From an uncultured Eubacteriales bacterium (GTDB lineage: Bacteria > Bacillota > Clostridia > Oscillospirales > CAG-272): 28,399 nt of DNA. Positions 14,291 through 23,070 of this stretch are shown piece after piece; within the stretch, counting starts at the first letter, position 1; each line of letters starts with the position of its first letter. The notes beneath the pieces are model-generated. The model was not told the DNA's origin. It saw only the letters and a list, made by a program, of their open reading frames with translations, and made no database searches. The position numbers and the translations under genes were made by a program. The stretch covers positions 1 through 28,399 of the forward strand of contig URCP01000029.1 in NCBI GenBank assembly GCA_900546315.1, given 5' to 3'.

Positions 14291-15097
14291 ATGAAATACG
14301 ACGAGAATATCTACGTGAACCTGACGAACCTGAACCCGCGGGCGAACATCACGCAGTTCGCGAGAGTGATACCGAACCGCTCCTACGCGTTCTCAAGGCG
14401 GCTTGGGCGGTATCTGTTTGATTATGTGGTTTCCGGTCACGGGTATGTGGTGCGGGACGGGAAGCGGTTCGCTGTCTGTCCGGGCGACCTCATATACATG
14501 AAAAAGGGCGCGATAATCGAGTATGGCGCGGACACGAGCGATCCGTACGCGAAGCTCTGGGTCAGTGTCGACGGGAGCGTCGCGGACGCTATGGCGAAGG
14601 CTTACCTGAACGACGAGGCGCTTGTGATACGGCATAACGTGTCGGATGACATATTTCTGACGCTTAAGAGCATCCTCGCGACGTCCGGATATGACGAGAG
14701 GCGGGTGACGCATTTCATCTGCGACCTGTTTCTGACTCTGGCGGACATAACTGATTCCGGCGGGATTAATGGCGGCAGGCAGGATCTCGCGGAGCGCTTC
14801 CGTGAGTATATAGACAGGCGGATAACCGAGCGCTTCACGCTTGACGAGGCGTCGGGGGTGTTCCACGTGTCGAAGCGGCATCTGATACGGGTGTTCAAGG
14901 AGAGGTATGGCACGACGCCCGGAGCGTACCACAATGAGGCGAAGTTCACCGCCGCCTGCCGGTATCTTGCCGAGACAAACTACACGATAGGCGAGATTTC
15001 GGCGATGCTCGGTTTCTGCGACCAGAGCTTCTTTTCGACGGTGTTCAGGAAGAGGTACGGGGTTTCGCCGGTGGAGTATCGGAGAAGTGAAAAGTGA
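14291..15097 (+). CDS. AraC family transcriptional regulator
   Basis: 268 residues. The N-terminal half is a cupin-type sensing domain (VVSGHGYVVRDGKRFAVCPGDLIYMKKG). The C-terminal roughly 100 residues hold two helix-turn-helix motifs (FTLDEASGVFHVSKRHLIRVFKERYG and YTIGEISAMLGFCDQSFFSTVFRKRYGVSPVEYR), the AraC hallmark. Start 14291 was chosen because the longer frame from 14246 begins within the -35 box of this gene's promoter, while GGGGTGAGAG precedes ATG 14291. By position it is the likely activator of the divergent alpha-galactosidase gene, with a galactoside as effector; this is inference. The 3' end runs into short GTGAA-type repeats before the convergent addA. Confidence 0.9.
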   Translation: MKYDENIYVNLTNLNPRANITQFARVIPNRSYAFSRRLGRYLFDYVVSGHGYVVRDGKRFAVCPGDLIYMKKGAIIEYGADTSDPYAKLWVSVDGSVADAMAKAYLNDEALVIRHNVSDDIFLTLKSILATSGYDERRVTHFICDLFLTLADITDSGGINGGRQDLAERFREYIDRRITERFTLDEASGVFHVSKRHLIRVFKERYGTTPGAYHNEAKFTAACRYLAETNYTIGEISAMLGFCDQSFFSTVFRKRYGVSPVEYRRSEK

Positions 15098-15133
15098 AGA
15101 GTGAAGGGTTGAGTTGAGGTTGGGTGACATACG

Positions 15134-18100
15134 TCAACTGACTTCAACCTCTCCCCCCAGTCCGAACGAATAGATGACCACTCTTTCGACCTTTCTCCCG
15201 GATATCTTCTCAAGCGCGGAGCGGTAGTAGGTCAGCTGTAGTCTGTGTCTCCCGACGAGCATCCTTTCGGCGTCTTCCCGGCTCATGTCCTTCGGAATGA
15301 AGTCGGTCTTGTAGTCGACGATGGTCAGGCTTCCGTCTTTGTTCTCATAGAAGCAGTCCATGACGCCCTGAACGAGTATCGTCTCGCCCTCCAGAGCCTT
15401 TTTTAACTCTTCGCTTGCCGTGAAATCCGCGGCGGGGAGCTTTACGTTGAACCTCGTCTCGCGCCTGACCATCGGGGAGGAGGATATCTCCTCGAAGAGC
15501 TTCCCGGTGAAGAAGAGCGCGGCGCGGCGGGTGTCGACCAGCGACGCTATCCTCGGGGTGATGAACCTGTTCTCACCCAGCCTTGCGCATTCATCCTGCA
15601 CGATATCGAGCGCTTTGTCGAGGTCGTCTCCGGGTCTGAAACGGCTGTAGTCGCAGAACTGCATGAACAGGTGGGTTGCCGTGCCGCGCTCGGCGGCGGT
15701 GGATTCGGTCGCCGCTTTGTCAGATAGGAATAACGGCGTGCGTCTGAAGGCGGATTTGCGGGTATCATCGTTTTTTGTGATTTTTGTGTCCGAGCCGCGA
15801 TCCCGTATGGGCGATACGGATTCCGCCATGTCCGAGCCGCGATCCCGTATGGGCGATACGGATTCCGCCATGTCCGTGCCGCGATCTTGTAGGGGCGACC
15901 ATTGGTCGCCCGTCGAACACATCGCACCTACGTCGGGGTGAGGACACATATTATCGTTAGGAGCGGGCGACCAATGGTCGCCCCTACGGGGTTCTGCCTT
16001 GCCCAAAAACATTCCTTCGTCAAGCGTCGCCGAGTCCTCGTCAAGGAGCTCCGGAAACAACTCCGACACCGACAATTTCGCCGGGAGCCTTGCCGCCGCC
16101 ATGTGTGGGTAGGTGTAATCGAAGCGCTCGCACAGCATCCTGTCATATTCCGCGTCGGTGATTTCCGGCGCTTTTTCTGCGCTCATGTCCGTGTCCCGAA
16201 TGGTATTTTCTGCTTCCTCCGCCGCGTTATTCCCCTGCGGCGAGACGATCTCTATGCGGTACGGCAGGGAGTCCGGGTGCGAGAAACGCTCATAATTCGC
16301 GGCGGCGAGGAGTACCCACCTGAGATACCCTCCGTTCTTCATGACCGTGCCCTTCGAGAGCCTGACCGAATCGGAGTCCGCCTCGTCGAGAGCCTTTTCG
16401 GACGCCGTGCCGGTGACGTACAGACGCTCCCTCGCGCGGGTCAGGGCTACGTATAGAACGCGCATCTCCTCCTCGAGCTGTGAGTCGCCGAGCCTTTTCG
16501 CGATAGCCTGCCTGACCGGCGTGTCATACCGCGCGAAACCCGTGCTGTCAGATAGCTTCAGCGCGATTCCGAGACCTCTGTCCGAGACGATGCTCTGTCT
16601 CAGGTCGTTCTCGTTGAACTTCTTGCCTGTCCCGCAGAGGAAGACGACCGGGAATTCGAGACCTTTAGACTGGTGTATGGTCATGAGCCTGACCGCGCCA
16701 GTGCCCGCGGACGACGCCGACGGGACACTCAGTCTTGCCTTGTTGTCGATGATGTCGTTTATATACCGGATGAAGTTGTACAGCCCGTGCGACGAGGATT
16801 TTTCAAAGCTTCTCGCGTACTCGTAGAACATCGTGAGGTTGGCGAGCCGGAGCTTTGTCTGACCGGGGTCAGTCTGAACGAGCGCGGGAAGGTCGGTGTC
16901 GCGGTAAAGATACCACACGAGCCGGTCAACCGGAAGCGTCCCCGCCTTGTGCCGCCAGAGCGAGAGCTTTTCGAGAAAACTTCTGCCTCTGTCAAACCCG
17001 GTGTCGTCGGTATAGGCGCGGAGGGCGTCGTACAGGCTCCCGTCGGACGAATGACGCCGTATACGTATCAGTTCATCAAGCGTGAAGCCGAAAACCGGGC
17101 TTTTAAGCAGTCCCGCGAGATAGATGTCCCGCGACGGGTTGTCGATGACGTTCAGAAGGCACAGGACGAGCAGTACCTCCGGGTTCTCGAACAGGTCGCC
17201 CTCGGTACTGTTGAAGAGCGGTATGCCGTGATGTTTGAAAACCGTAGAGAATACATCCGACTGTGCGCGCGCGCTCCGCATGAGGATTGCTATGTCGCTA
17301 TAGGTTATGGGCGAGCAATCGTCTTTTTTCGTGCTCCCGACGAGACGCTTTATCTCGCCTGCCACGTATTCGGCTTCTCTTTCGGAGATGTCCTCGTCCT
17401 CATCCTCCGTCTCGGAGCTTATCAGGGCTATTTTCACCGGCTCGCCGGTTTCCTCGCCCCTTTTTGAGTGAACAAGGTCGTCGTCGGGGTAGTACGGGAG
17501 CGCGCCCGTTCCGTTCGTGAAGAGGCGCGAGGAGACAAGGTTCGTGAAGCGTATCACCGGCTCGTCACAGCGGAAATTGTCCGAGAGAAAGATTGTCCGC
17601 CCATTCTCCGCGCCCTCCGCGGTTCTCGAAAACCCCGAACGGTAGCTCTCGAATATGGAAGGGTCAGCGCCGCGGAACGCGTATATCGACTGCTTGACGT
17701 CTCCGACCATGAAACGGTTGTTTTTCGATATCGAGCGGAAAATCGCGTCCTGAAGGGAGTTCACGTCCTGATACTCGTCGATGTATATCTCGTCGTAGCG
17801 CCCGGAGATCGTCAGCGCGGCGGCGGTCGGCTGTCCGTCTTTTATCAGGAGCTTTGACGCGAGACGTTCGAGGTCGGCGAAGTCGACTATCCCGCGCCGG
17901 CGCTTTTCCTCGTCGAAACGCTTTTCAAACAGCGAGAGCAGGGTGTGTATCTGCCTCAGTACCTTCGCGGTGTCGGTCTGGGTCTTTTTTACCTCATTTT
18001 CACCGAGAGAGAAGAACTTGTCGGCGAGCCTCTGCCGCTCTTTCTTGAACTCGTCCCGCGCCTTTTTCGCCGCCTCGACCTCCGGGGAGAGAGCGACGCC

Positions 18101-18994
18101 GCGGGCAACGCCGAAGCGCACGGGCGAATAACCGTCGAACCATTCGCACAGCCCTTTGAAGTCGTCGGCGGACGATAATACAGACACCCGGTCGATGAAC
18201 TCCACGTCAGCCTCAAACGCCGGTTTCAGAGCCTTCGAGAGCTTTTCGTCGTCGGACACTTCCTCCGCCGCGTCGGCGAATAGGTCGCGGTAGACCGAGA
18301 GGGTATTTTCGGTGAGGTTAAGAATCTCCCGTCCGCACCGGCTGACGGCGAAGTCGCGGGTGGAATCGTCCTCAAGCTCCGCGGCGAAGTTCAGAATGAA
18401 GTCTGTTCCCTCCGCGTATGATTCGAGGTCGTGCTTTATTGACAGGAAGATATCCGCGAGCCCTTTGTCGCCTTTGGTTCCGGTAAGGCTGTCGGCGAGA
18501 TCTTCGAAGTCTGCGATTTCGTAGCCGTTTTCGATGTTTCCCGAATAGCAGTCCTCGATCAGCTCGTTCATAAGCCCGCTCTCGAGCAGCTTTATCTCCG
18601 CGTCGTCCGCGATCCGAAAGTCCGCACGCAGTCCCACATTCGAAAAATTCTCGCGAAGGAGATCGAGACAGAAGCTGTGTATCGTACATATCTGCGCCCG
18701 CTCGAGCGCGAAGAGCTGACGCGTGAGTCTCCAGTCGGAGGGATTCTCCGCCGCCGCGTCACTGAGAGCCGAGGATATGCGTTCTTTAAGCTCGCTCGCC
18801 GCCGCCTTGGTGAAGGTCACGATGAGCATTCTCGTTATGTCCAACGGGTTCTCGCGGTCGGTCAGGCGGCGGATTATCCTCTCGGTCAGAACGGCGGTTT
18901 TTCCCGAACCGGCTCCGGCGGAGACGAGAAGGTCGTGACCGCGGTCGGAGATCGCCTCGCTCTGGGCTTTTGTCCATATTCTTTTCTGTGCCAT
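15134..18994 (-). CDS. addA: ATP-dependent helicase/nuclease subunit A
   Basis: 1,286 residues, at the long end for AddA. UvrD-type SF1 helicase: Walker A SAGAGSGKT (25-33), motif II YIDEYQDVNSLQD near 400, GDVKQSIYAFRGADP, motif VI VLYVALTRARERLYVTG near 850. The C-terminal PD-(D/E)XK nuclease has GTATHLFMQF and the catalytic IVDYKTDF. AddA is the motor and one of two nucleases of AddAB, which resects DNA ends for RecA-dependent repair. Between helicase and nuclease, residues about 1002-1076 are a foreign-looking segment built from two 19-bp palindromes and a 42-bp tandem repeat, all in frame. The start overlaps the addB stop (TGATG). Both catalytic ends remain intact. Confidence 0.94.
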   Translation of the reverse strand: MAQKRIWTKAQSEAISDRGHDLLVSAGAGSGKTAVLTERIIRRLTDRENPLDITRMLIVTFTKAAASELKERISSALSDAAAENPSDWRLTRQLFALERAQICTIHSFCLDLLRENFSNVGLRADFRIADDAEIKLLESGLMNELIEDCYSGNIENGYEIADFEDLADSLTGTKGDKGLADIFLSIKHDLESYAEGTDFILNFAAELEDDSTRDFAVSRCGREILNLTENTLSVYRDLFADAAEEVSDDEKLSKALKPAFEADVEFIDRVSVLSSADDFKGLCEWFDGYSPVRFGVARGVALSPEVEAAKKARDEFKKERQRLADKFFSLGENEVKKTQTDTAKVLRQIHTLLSLFEKRFDEEKRRRGIVDFADLERLASKLLIKDGQPTAAALTISGRYDEIYIDEYQDVNSLQDAIFRSISKNNRFMVGDVKQSIYAFRGADPSIFESYRSGFSRTAEGAENGRTIFLSDNFRCDEPVIRFTNLVSSRLFTNGTGALPYYPDDDLVHSKRGEETGEPVKIALISSETEDEDEDISEREAEYVAGEIKRLVGSTKKDDCSPITYSDIAILMRSARAQSDVFSTVFKHHGIPLFNSTEGDLFENPEVLLVLCLLNVIDNPSRDIYLAGLLKSPVFGFTLDELIRIRRHSSDGSLYDALRAYTDDTGFDRGRSFLEKLSLWRHKAGTLPVDRLVWYLYRDTDLPALVQTDPGQTKLRLANLTMFYEYARSFEKSSSHGLYNFIRYINDIIDNKARLSVPSASSAGTGAVRLMTIHQSKGLEFPVVFLCGTGKKFNENDLRQSIVSDRGLGIALKLSDSTGFARYDTPVRQAIAKRLGDSQLEEEMRVLYVALTRARERLYVTGTASEKALDEADSDSVRLSKGTVMKNGGYLRWVLLAAANYERFSHPDSLPYRIEIVSPQGNNAAEEAENTIRDTDMSAEKAPEITDAEYDRMLCERFDYTYPHMAAARLPAKLSVSELFPELLDEDSATLDEGMFLGKAEPRRGDHWSPAPNDNMCPHPDVGAMCSTGDQWSPLQDRGTDMAESVSPIRDRGSDMAESVSPIRDRGSDTKITKNDDTRKSAFRRTPLFLSDKAATESTAAERGTATHLFMQFCDYSRFRPGDDLDKALDIVQDECARLGENRFITPRIASLVDTRRAALFFTGKLFEEISSSPMVRRETRFNVKLPAADFTASEELKKALEGETILVQGVMDCFYENKDGSLTIVDYKTDFIPKDMSREDAERMLVGRHRLQLTYYRSALEKISGRKVERVVIYSFGLGGEVEVS
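15789..15872 (-). repeat. Two perfect 42-bp tandem repeats inside addA, plus a decayed third
   Basis: Units 15789-15830 and 15831-15872 are identical. A third begins at 15873 and runs into the palindrome at 15893. Each encodes the 14 residues MAESVSPIRDRGSD. Each unit contains a small palindrome, GTATGGGCGATAC. The perfect identity indicates recent duplication. There are no spacers, so this is not a CRISPR array. Confidence 0.92.
15893..15911. repeat. 19-bp palindrome inside addA, copy a
   Basis: GGGCGACC-ATT-GGTCGCCC. With its flanks it is inverted relative to copy b (15965-15983): about 24 bases read the same in reverse complement. Encodes residues around GDQWSPL of AddA. Confidence 0.9.
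15965..15983. repeat. 19-bp palindrome inside addA, copy b
   Basis: GGGCGACC-AAT-GGTCGCCC, followed by CCTAC as in the reverse complement of copy a. Encodes residues around RRGDHWSP of AddA. The same core recurs at 27717-27739. Confidence 0.9.
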
Positions 18995-21900
18995 CAGTGC
19001 TTCTCCTGTGTGTTCGCGGCGCGGCAGACCGGCTTCATCTCGCAGAAGCGGCAGGCGTCGTGTTTCTTTGTCTTCATCGGGTGGGCGTTCGCGTTTCCGC
19101 GCTTTATTTCGAGTCCTATGCGGCGGACGGTGGATTCTATCTCCGAGAGAAGACTGCCGAAATCCTCGAGCGTCTTCAGCGCGTCGGTTTTTCCGAAGCT
19201 CCCGTCCTTCTTTACTTTGACGGGCAGGTATCTGCCGGAGAGCTCGCGCTCCATCGCGGTCAGGACGTCCGTGTCGTCGAGAAGAAGCCCGCGCCTCGCG
19301 AGCTTGTCGGACACCATCCTCTCAACGTCCTCCGGCGCCTCCTCGCGGTCGAGCGTCACTGTCGGGACATTTGCCGAAAAGTATAAAACGCCGGCGGGGA
19401 GGATTTCGCGCCCGTTTGCGGCGTCCCTGAGCGCGCCGTGAGGTTTCGCGCCGTTCTTCCAGAGCGAGAAGAGGTAGAGGAGCATTTGCAGGTTCAGTCC
19501 CATTGCTATGTCGTCCATCGAGAATTCCTTCGTTCCGGTCTTGTAGTCGACGACGCGGACATAGAGCTTGTCTTCGCGCCGCAGGAGGTCAACCCGGTCG
19601 GCGACGCCGTAGATATACGCCTTCGACCCGTCCCCGAGGTCGACCGACAGCGGAGCGACCGACTTCCCCTGACTGTCAGAGAACCCTATCGGCAATTCGA
19701 AGAACGCCGGTGAGAACTCGCTGTCCGAGAACTCCTCCGCGATATTTTTACAGAGCAGCTTCGACGATCTGCGGAGCTTTGTGAACAGATGCCCGAGCCT
19801 TGTCCCGCGCACGTCGGGGAGAGTCTTTGATATGTCGTCCATATAGCTCTCGACGATTTCCGACACCATCCGATCGATATCCTCGTCGGTGAGACTTCCA
19901 AGCTCTCCCTCGGACGCCCTTGAAACGAACAGTTCGAGAACGTGATGTATGAAGCTTCCGATGTTCGCCGCGTCAAAATCGGCGGGCTTCGCGTCCTCAA
20001 GCTTCAGCACATATTTGCAGAAATACGAGAAGTGGCAGAGAACGTAGCTGTCGAGCCGCGACTGTGTCAGCGCGAGATCCCCGCCGGATATGAGTTCGGC
20101 GGTCTCACGGTCAAGCTCTGTTGCCGCCCCGGTCAGTGGGATGTCGAGCTTCACGAGCTTTTCTCTGGTTTCCGGCGATTTTTCAAGATATCTTCTGAGA
20201 GCCTTTCCGAGCGCGGTGTCTCCGGCTTCGGCTGTGTACTCGAGCAGCTTCCCGCGTCCCTCGAGACGGTCGGCGAGCGGCTTTTTATCGTAGTTTTCGG
20301 GTTCTTTGCCGAAAAGGGTCATGACGCGCCTCACGGCTGACGAGGGTCTGAGCGGCTTTCCCGCGAGGTCGGCACAGGCGTAAGATATCGTCAGCGTCTC
20401 GGACGCCCCGGAGGCGGCGCGGTAGAAGTGGAATCTCTCGTCGGCGGCGCGGTATTCGCTGTCGGACAGCTCTATCCCGACGGTCGCCAGAAGCTCGCGG
20501 TCAGCGTCGCCGATAAGCCCGCCGTCGTCGGGAGAGCCGGGAAACGCGCCCTCGTTCGCCCCTATCAGATAAATATGCTTTCTCGAAGCCCTGAGAAGCG
20601 ACGCGTCGCCAGCTACAACCTCGTCGACAGCCGCCGGTATCCGTCCGATGTCCGCCGATGACAGGCATATTGTGAGCAGTCTCGCGAAGGTATCAGTGTC
20701 TGTCTCTGTCTCCGGTATGACGTTCGCCATCTCGTCGAGCGCGTCTATGAGTACGCCGTAGATCTGTTCAAGCTCGCCGCTCTCGGCAAGAGACGTGGAT
20801 GTGCCCTCGCGTTTCAGTTCCGCCGCCTGTCTCTCGAGCGTTCCGGGAACGTCGAGCGAGGTCAGGAAGTCGTACAGAGCCTTTACGTGGTCGAGTACGG
20901 TTATACAAGCGTCGAGCTTATCGAAGAAGGTTATCAGCGGCGGGACGAGGATGTTTCGCTGTTCGTTCACCCGTTTCAGTCTCGCGCTCTCCTTTTCGGG
21001 GAGTTCGGTGAAGCCGTGTCCTCTCGGGTCCATCGTCCATTCGCGGGTGTATCTGTTCCTGCTGCGTATCGACCAGCGTTCAATGTACATCTCGAGCTCG
21101 GCGGAATTGTCGGGATCGATGCCGGAAAGCCCTGTTTTCAGGTAGGTTATCACGTCGGACGGGCGGAAGTTTCCGCTCTTTATCCGGAGAGAGGTCAGTA
21201 TCGCGCGGACGAGCGGCTTTGACATGAGGTCGGTTCGCTTCGAGAAGAAGAGGGGGACGCCGTATTTTTCAAGCACAGTGTCGATTATCCCGTCGTATCT
21301 CGCGGCGCCGCGCGTTATGACCGCGAAGTCGCGCCATCTCGCGCCCTCACGGACTTTTTTCAGGATGTCCTCAGCGACCGCCTCGCATTCGGTGAAGAGG
21401 TCGGGACAGGAGACGACGCGCAGGCGCTCGGACGTTCCGTCATAAACCGCGGGGAAAGAAGCGTCGCGCGACCAGAGATTTCTCTCGATAAACGCGAGCT
21501 CGGGCGATTTCGCGCGGCGGTTTTCGGTCAGTGTCTCGAGTGTGTAATCCTGCCCGGCGGACTTCGCGAGTCTTATCAGCCTTCCGTAGGTGTCTGACAG
21601 ATTTTCGAACGGAGCGGACGCGTTTCCGGGGTCGAGACAGAGGGAGATCGTCATGTCGTCCGCCTGACGCATCATCTCGTAAATCAGCGCGAATTCCTGC
21701 GCCGTGAAGCCGTTGAAGGAGTCGAGAAAAATGTCCGAACCCTCAAAGAAGCGATGCTCACGGAGCAGTTCGGCGGCGCGGTCAAGGTCGCCCGAGGCGT
21801 CGTCCGCGGTCTCTGAGACAAGACGCGAGAAGTCGGCGAGTATGAGCGAGAGGTCGTTTATCTTAGCACAGAGACGCTCTGTACGCGCGGAGGGGTTGTC

Positions 21901-22332
21901 CTTAGCCGTGAGCGCGGCGGCTGACTTTTCGAGCGCGGCGGGGGTGATTCGGCAGACTTTGAACTCGTTCGCGGCGCGGAGCATCGACTCGATAAGGCTC
22001 GGGTCGTCGGTTTTAGTCCCGGGCATGGATGACAGGGCGGGAGCGGTTTCGCGCAGGGCTTTCCACATGAGCAGTGATTTGCCGCTGTCGGTGAGGTAAG
22101 AGTATGAAAGCCCGCCGTATTCGCGGAAGACGCGGTTGCAGAGGCGGCGGAAGTTCAGTATTTCGAGCGACAGTGAGGGCGCGCCGTCGAGGAGGTCGGT
22201 CATCTGTTTTTCGGCGTCGACGGCGTGCTGTTCGGGGACTATCAGGAATGTCGGCTTTTCGGCTCTGACGCTTTCTGCCGCGATGTTCAGTATTCGTGTT
22301 GTCTTGCCATAACCGGCTCTGCCGCAGAGTAT
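18994..22332 (-). CDS. addB: ATP-dependent helicase/nuclease subunit B, start codon missing
   Basis: AddB-type protein: inactive-helicase N-half, then C-terminal nuclease VVDYKTGTKEF. Fe-S cluster cysteines lie near 20037/20019 and as C-x2-C-x5-C (CRFCEMKPVC, 19053-19024). Family similarity clearly extends upstream of the first ATG (22203): the codons read LCGRAGYGKTTRILNIAAES, containing the AddB Walker A, followed by LIVPEQHAVDAEKQ. However, between the in-frame TAA at 22353-22351 and ATG 22203 there is no ATG, GTG or TTG. The coordinate 22332 is an ATA two codons before the Walker A region and marks where homology appears to begin, not a proven start. A 21-bp hairpin repeat lies immediately upstream and may have overwritten the native start. 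The stop overlaps addA by one base. Confidence 0.88.
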   Translation of the reverse strand: MLCGRAGYGKTTRILNIAAESVRAEKPTFLIVPEQHAVDAEKQMTDLLDGAPSLSLEILNFRRLCNRVFREYGGLSYSYLTDSGKSLLMWKALRETAPALSSMPGTKTDDPSLIESMLRAANEFKVCRITPAALEKSAAALTAKDNPSARTERLCAKINDLSLILADFSRLVSETADDASGDLDRAAELLREHRFFEGSDIFLDSFNGFTAQEFALIYEMMRQADDMTISLCLDPGNASAPFENLSDTYGRLIRLAKSAGQDYTLETLTENRRAKSPELAFIERNLWSRDASFPAVYDGTSERLRVVSCPDLFTECEAVAEDILKKVREGARWRDFAVITRGAARYDGIIDTVLEKYGVPLFFSKRTDLMSKPLVRAILTSLRIKSGNFRPSDVITYLKTGLSGIDPDNSAELEMYIERWSIRSRNRYTREWTMDPRGHGFTELPEKESARLKRVNEQRNILVPPLITFFDKLDACITVLDHVKALYDFLTSLDVPGTLERQAAELKREGTSTSLAESGELEQIYGVLIDALDEMANVIPETETDTDTFARLLTICLSSADIGRIPAAVDEVVAGDASLLRASRKHIYLIGANEGAFPGSPDDGGLIGDADRELLATVGIELSDSEYRAADERFHFYRAASGASETLTISYACADLAGKPLRPSSAVRRVMTLFGKEPENYDKKPLADRLEGRGKLLEYTAEAGDTALGKALRRYLEKSPETREKLVKLDIPLTGAATELDRETAELISGGDLALTQSRLDSYVLCHFSYFCKYVLKLEDAKPADFDAANIGSFIHHVLELFVSRASEGELGSLTDEDIDRMVSEIVESYMDDISKTLPDVRGTRLGHLFTKLRRSSKLLCKNIAEEFSDSEFSPAFFELPIGFSDSQGKSVAPLSVDLGDGSKAYIYGVADRVDLLRREDKLYVRVVDYKTGTKEFSMDDIAMGLNLQMLLYLFSLWKNGAKPHGALRDAANGREILPAGVLYFSANVPTVTLDREEAPEDVERMVSDKLARRGLLLDDTDVLTAMERELSGRYLPVKVKKDGSFGKTDALKTLEDFGSLLSEIESTVRRIGLEIKRGNANAHPMKTKKHDACRFCEMKPVCRAANTQEKH

Positions 22333-22367
22333 ATCCTTTTTATAAAAAGTTTACGGGAGGGAGGGGG

Positions 22368-22411
22368 GCGGGGGAGGGGACCCGCTTTTCAAAGCGGGTC
22401 CTCTCCCCCGC
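22368..22411. repeat. 21-bp-stem G/C-rich hairpin repeat upstream of addB
   Basis: GCGGGGGAG (22368-22376) begins the left arm, 21 bp in all with one G-U pair, TC loop at 22389-22390, right arm ending CTCCCCCGC at 22411. It has the same G5-AGG ... TC ... C5 frame as the repeats at 9528 and 11064, but the inner arm is different (GGACCCGCTTT), still fully complementary. It fills the gap between gene 22422-23045 and addB. Confidence 0.88.
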
Positions 22412-22421
22412 AAGCTGACGA

Positions 22422-23045
22422 TTATATCAGATAATTCATCCGTTCCGGCGTTTTGTCGAAGTATTTCGCGCGCATTCTGAGGAATAACGGTTTGCTGAGA
22501 TAGGTGACGCCGTTCACGTCTTTCGCCGGGTAGAGACCGCGAACAAGACCTTTGAACAGGTATCCCGGCTCTGAATCGACGACGTATACGGTTCCGGAGG
22601 ACGAGAGGTCGCGGGCGAGGGCTTCGCGGTAGATGTGTTTGTCTGGCTTTTTCGGGTGTTTGTCGGTTGTTTCGGAATCTTTCTGGTGCTTTTCGAGAAG
22701 TTCGCGGTCCGGGGGGAGAAGAACGTAGATGCTTCCGTCCTTTGGCGGCGGGTACTTTCTGAGTATCCGGTTCTCGCAGAACCATCCGGAGATTCCGGCG
22801 GCGAGGACAACGATAAGCACGAGCGGGAGAAGCGTCAGTATCAGCGTCGCGGAGGCGATCAGCATCGCGCTTGTCTGCACGAACGTGATGACAGCGGCGG
22901 CGAAGCGCAGGAGCTTCGTTATGAAGAAGAAGCGGCGTGTATACTTGATGGCGCGGTCGGCGGCGTTCCAGATGGAGGTGGAGCGGGCACGGTCGATGTA
23001 GAGCGAGAAGATGTTTTTTGCGCTGAGGATATCCGGTCGTTCCAT
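22422..23045 (-). CDS. Membrane protein of unknown function
   Basis: 207 residues. N-terminal cytoplasmic segment (1-40), two closely spaced membrane helices (about 45-65 and 68-92: AAAVITFVQTSAMLIAS and LILTLLPLVLIVVLAAG), then a hydrophilic roughly 110-residue C-terminal domain starting SGWFCENRILRKYPPPKDGSI and rich in Lys/Asp. AAAGGT lies about 9 bases before ATG. It is upstream of addB/addA on the same strand with no clear terminator other than the hairpin repeat, so it may share a transcript with them. Its leader carries the second 109-bp element. No family was recognised. Confidence 0.72.
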   Translation of the reverse strand: MERPDILSAKNIFSLYIDRARSTSIWNAADRAIKYTRRFFFITKLLRFAAAVITFVQTSAMLIASATLILTLLPLVLIVVLAAGISGWFCENRILRKYPPPKDGSIYVLLPPDRELLEKHQKDSETTDKHPKKPDKHIYREALARDLSSSGTVYVVDSEPGYLFKGLVRGLYPAKDVNGVTYLSKPLFLRMRAKYFDKTPERMNYLI

Positions 23046-23070
23046 TTTACCTATACCTTTCGTACAAACT

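Noticed and set aside
15789..15911. Possible CRISPR array
   Set aside because: 42-bp units are head-to-tail with no spacers and lie in the open frame of addA; no cas genes.
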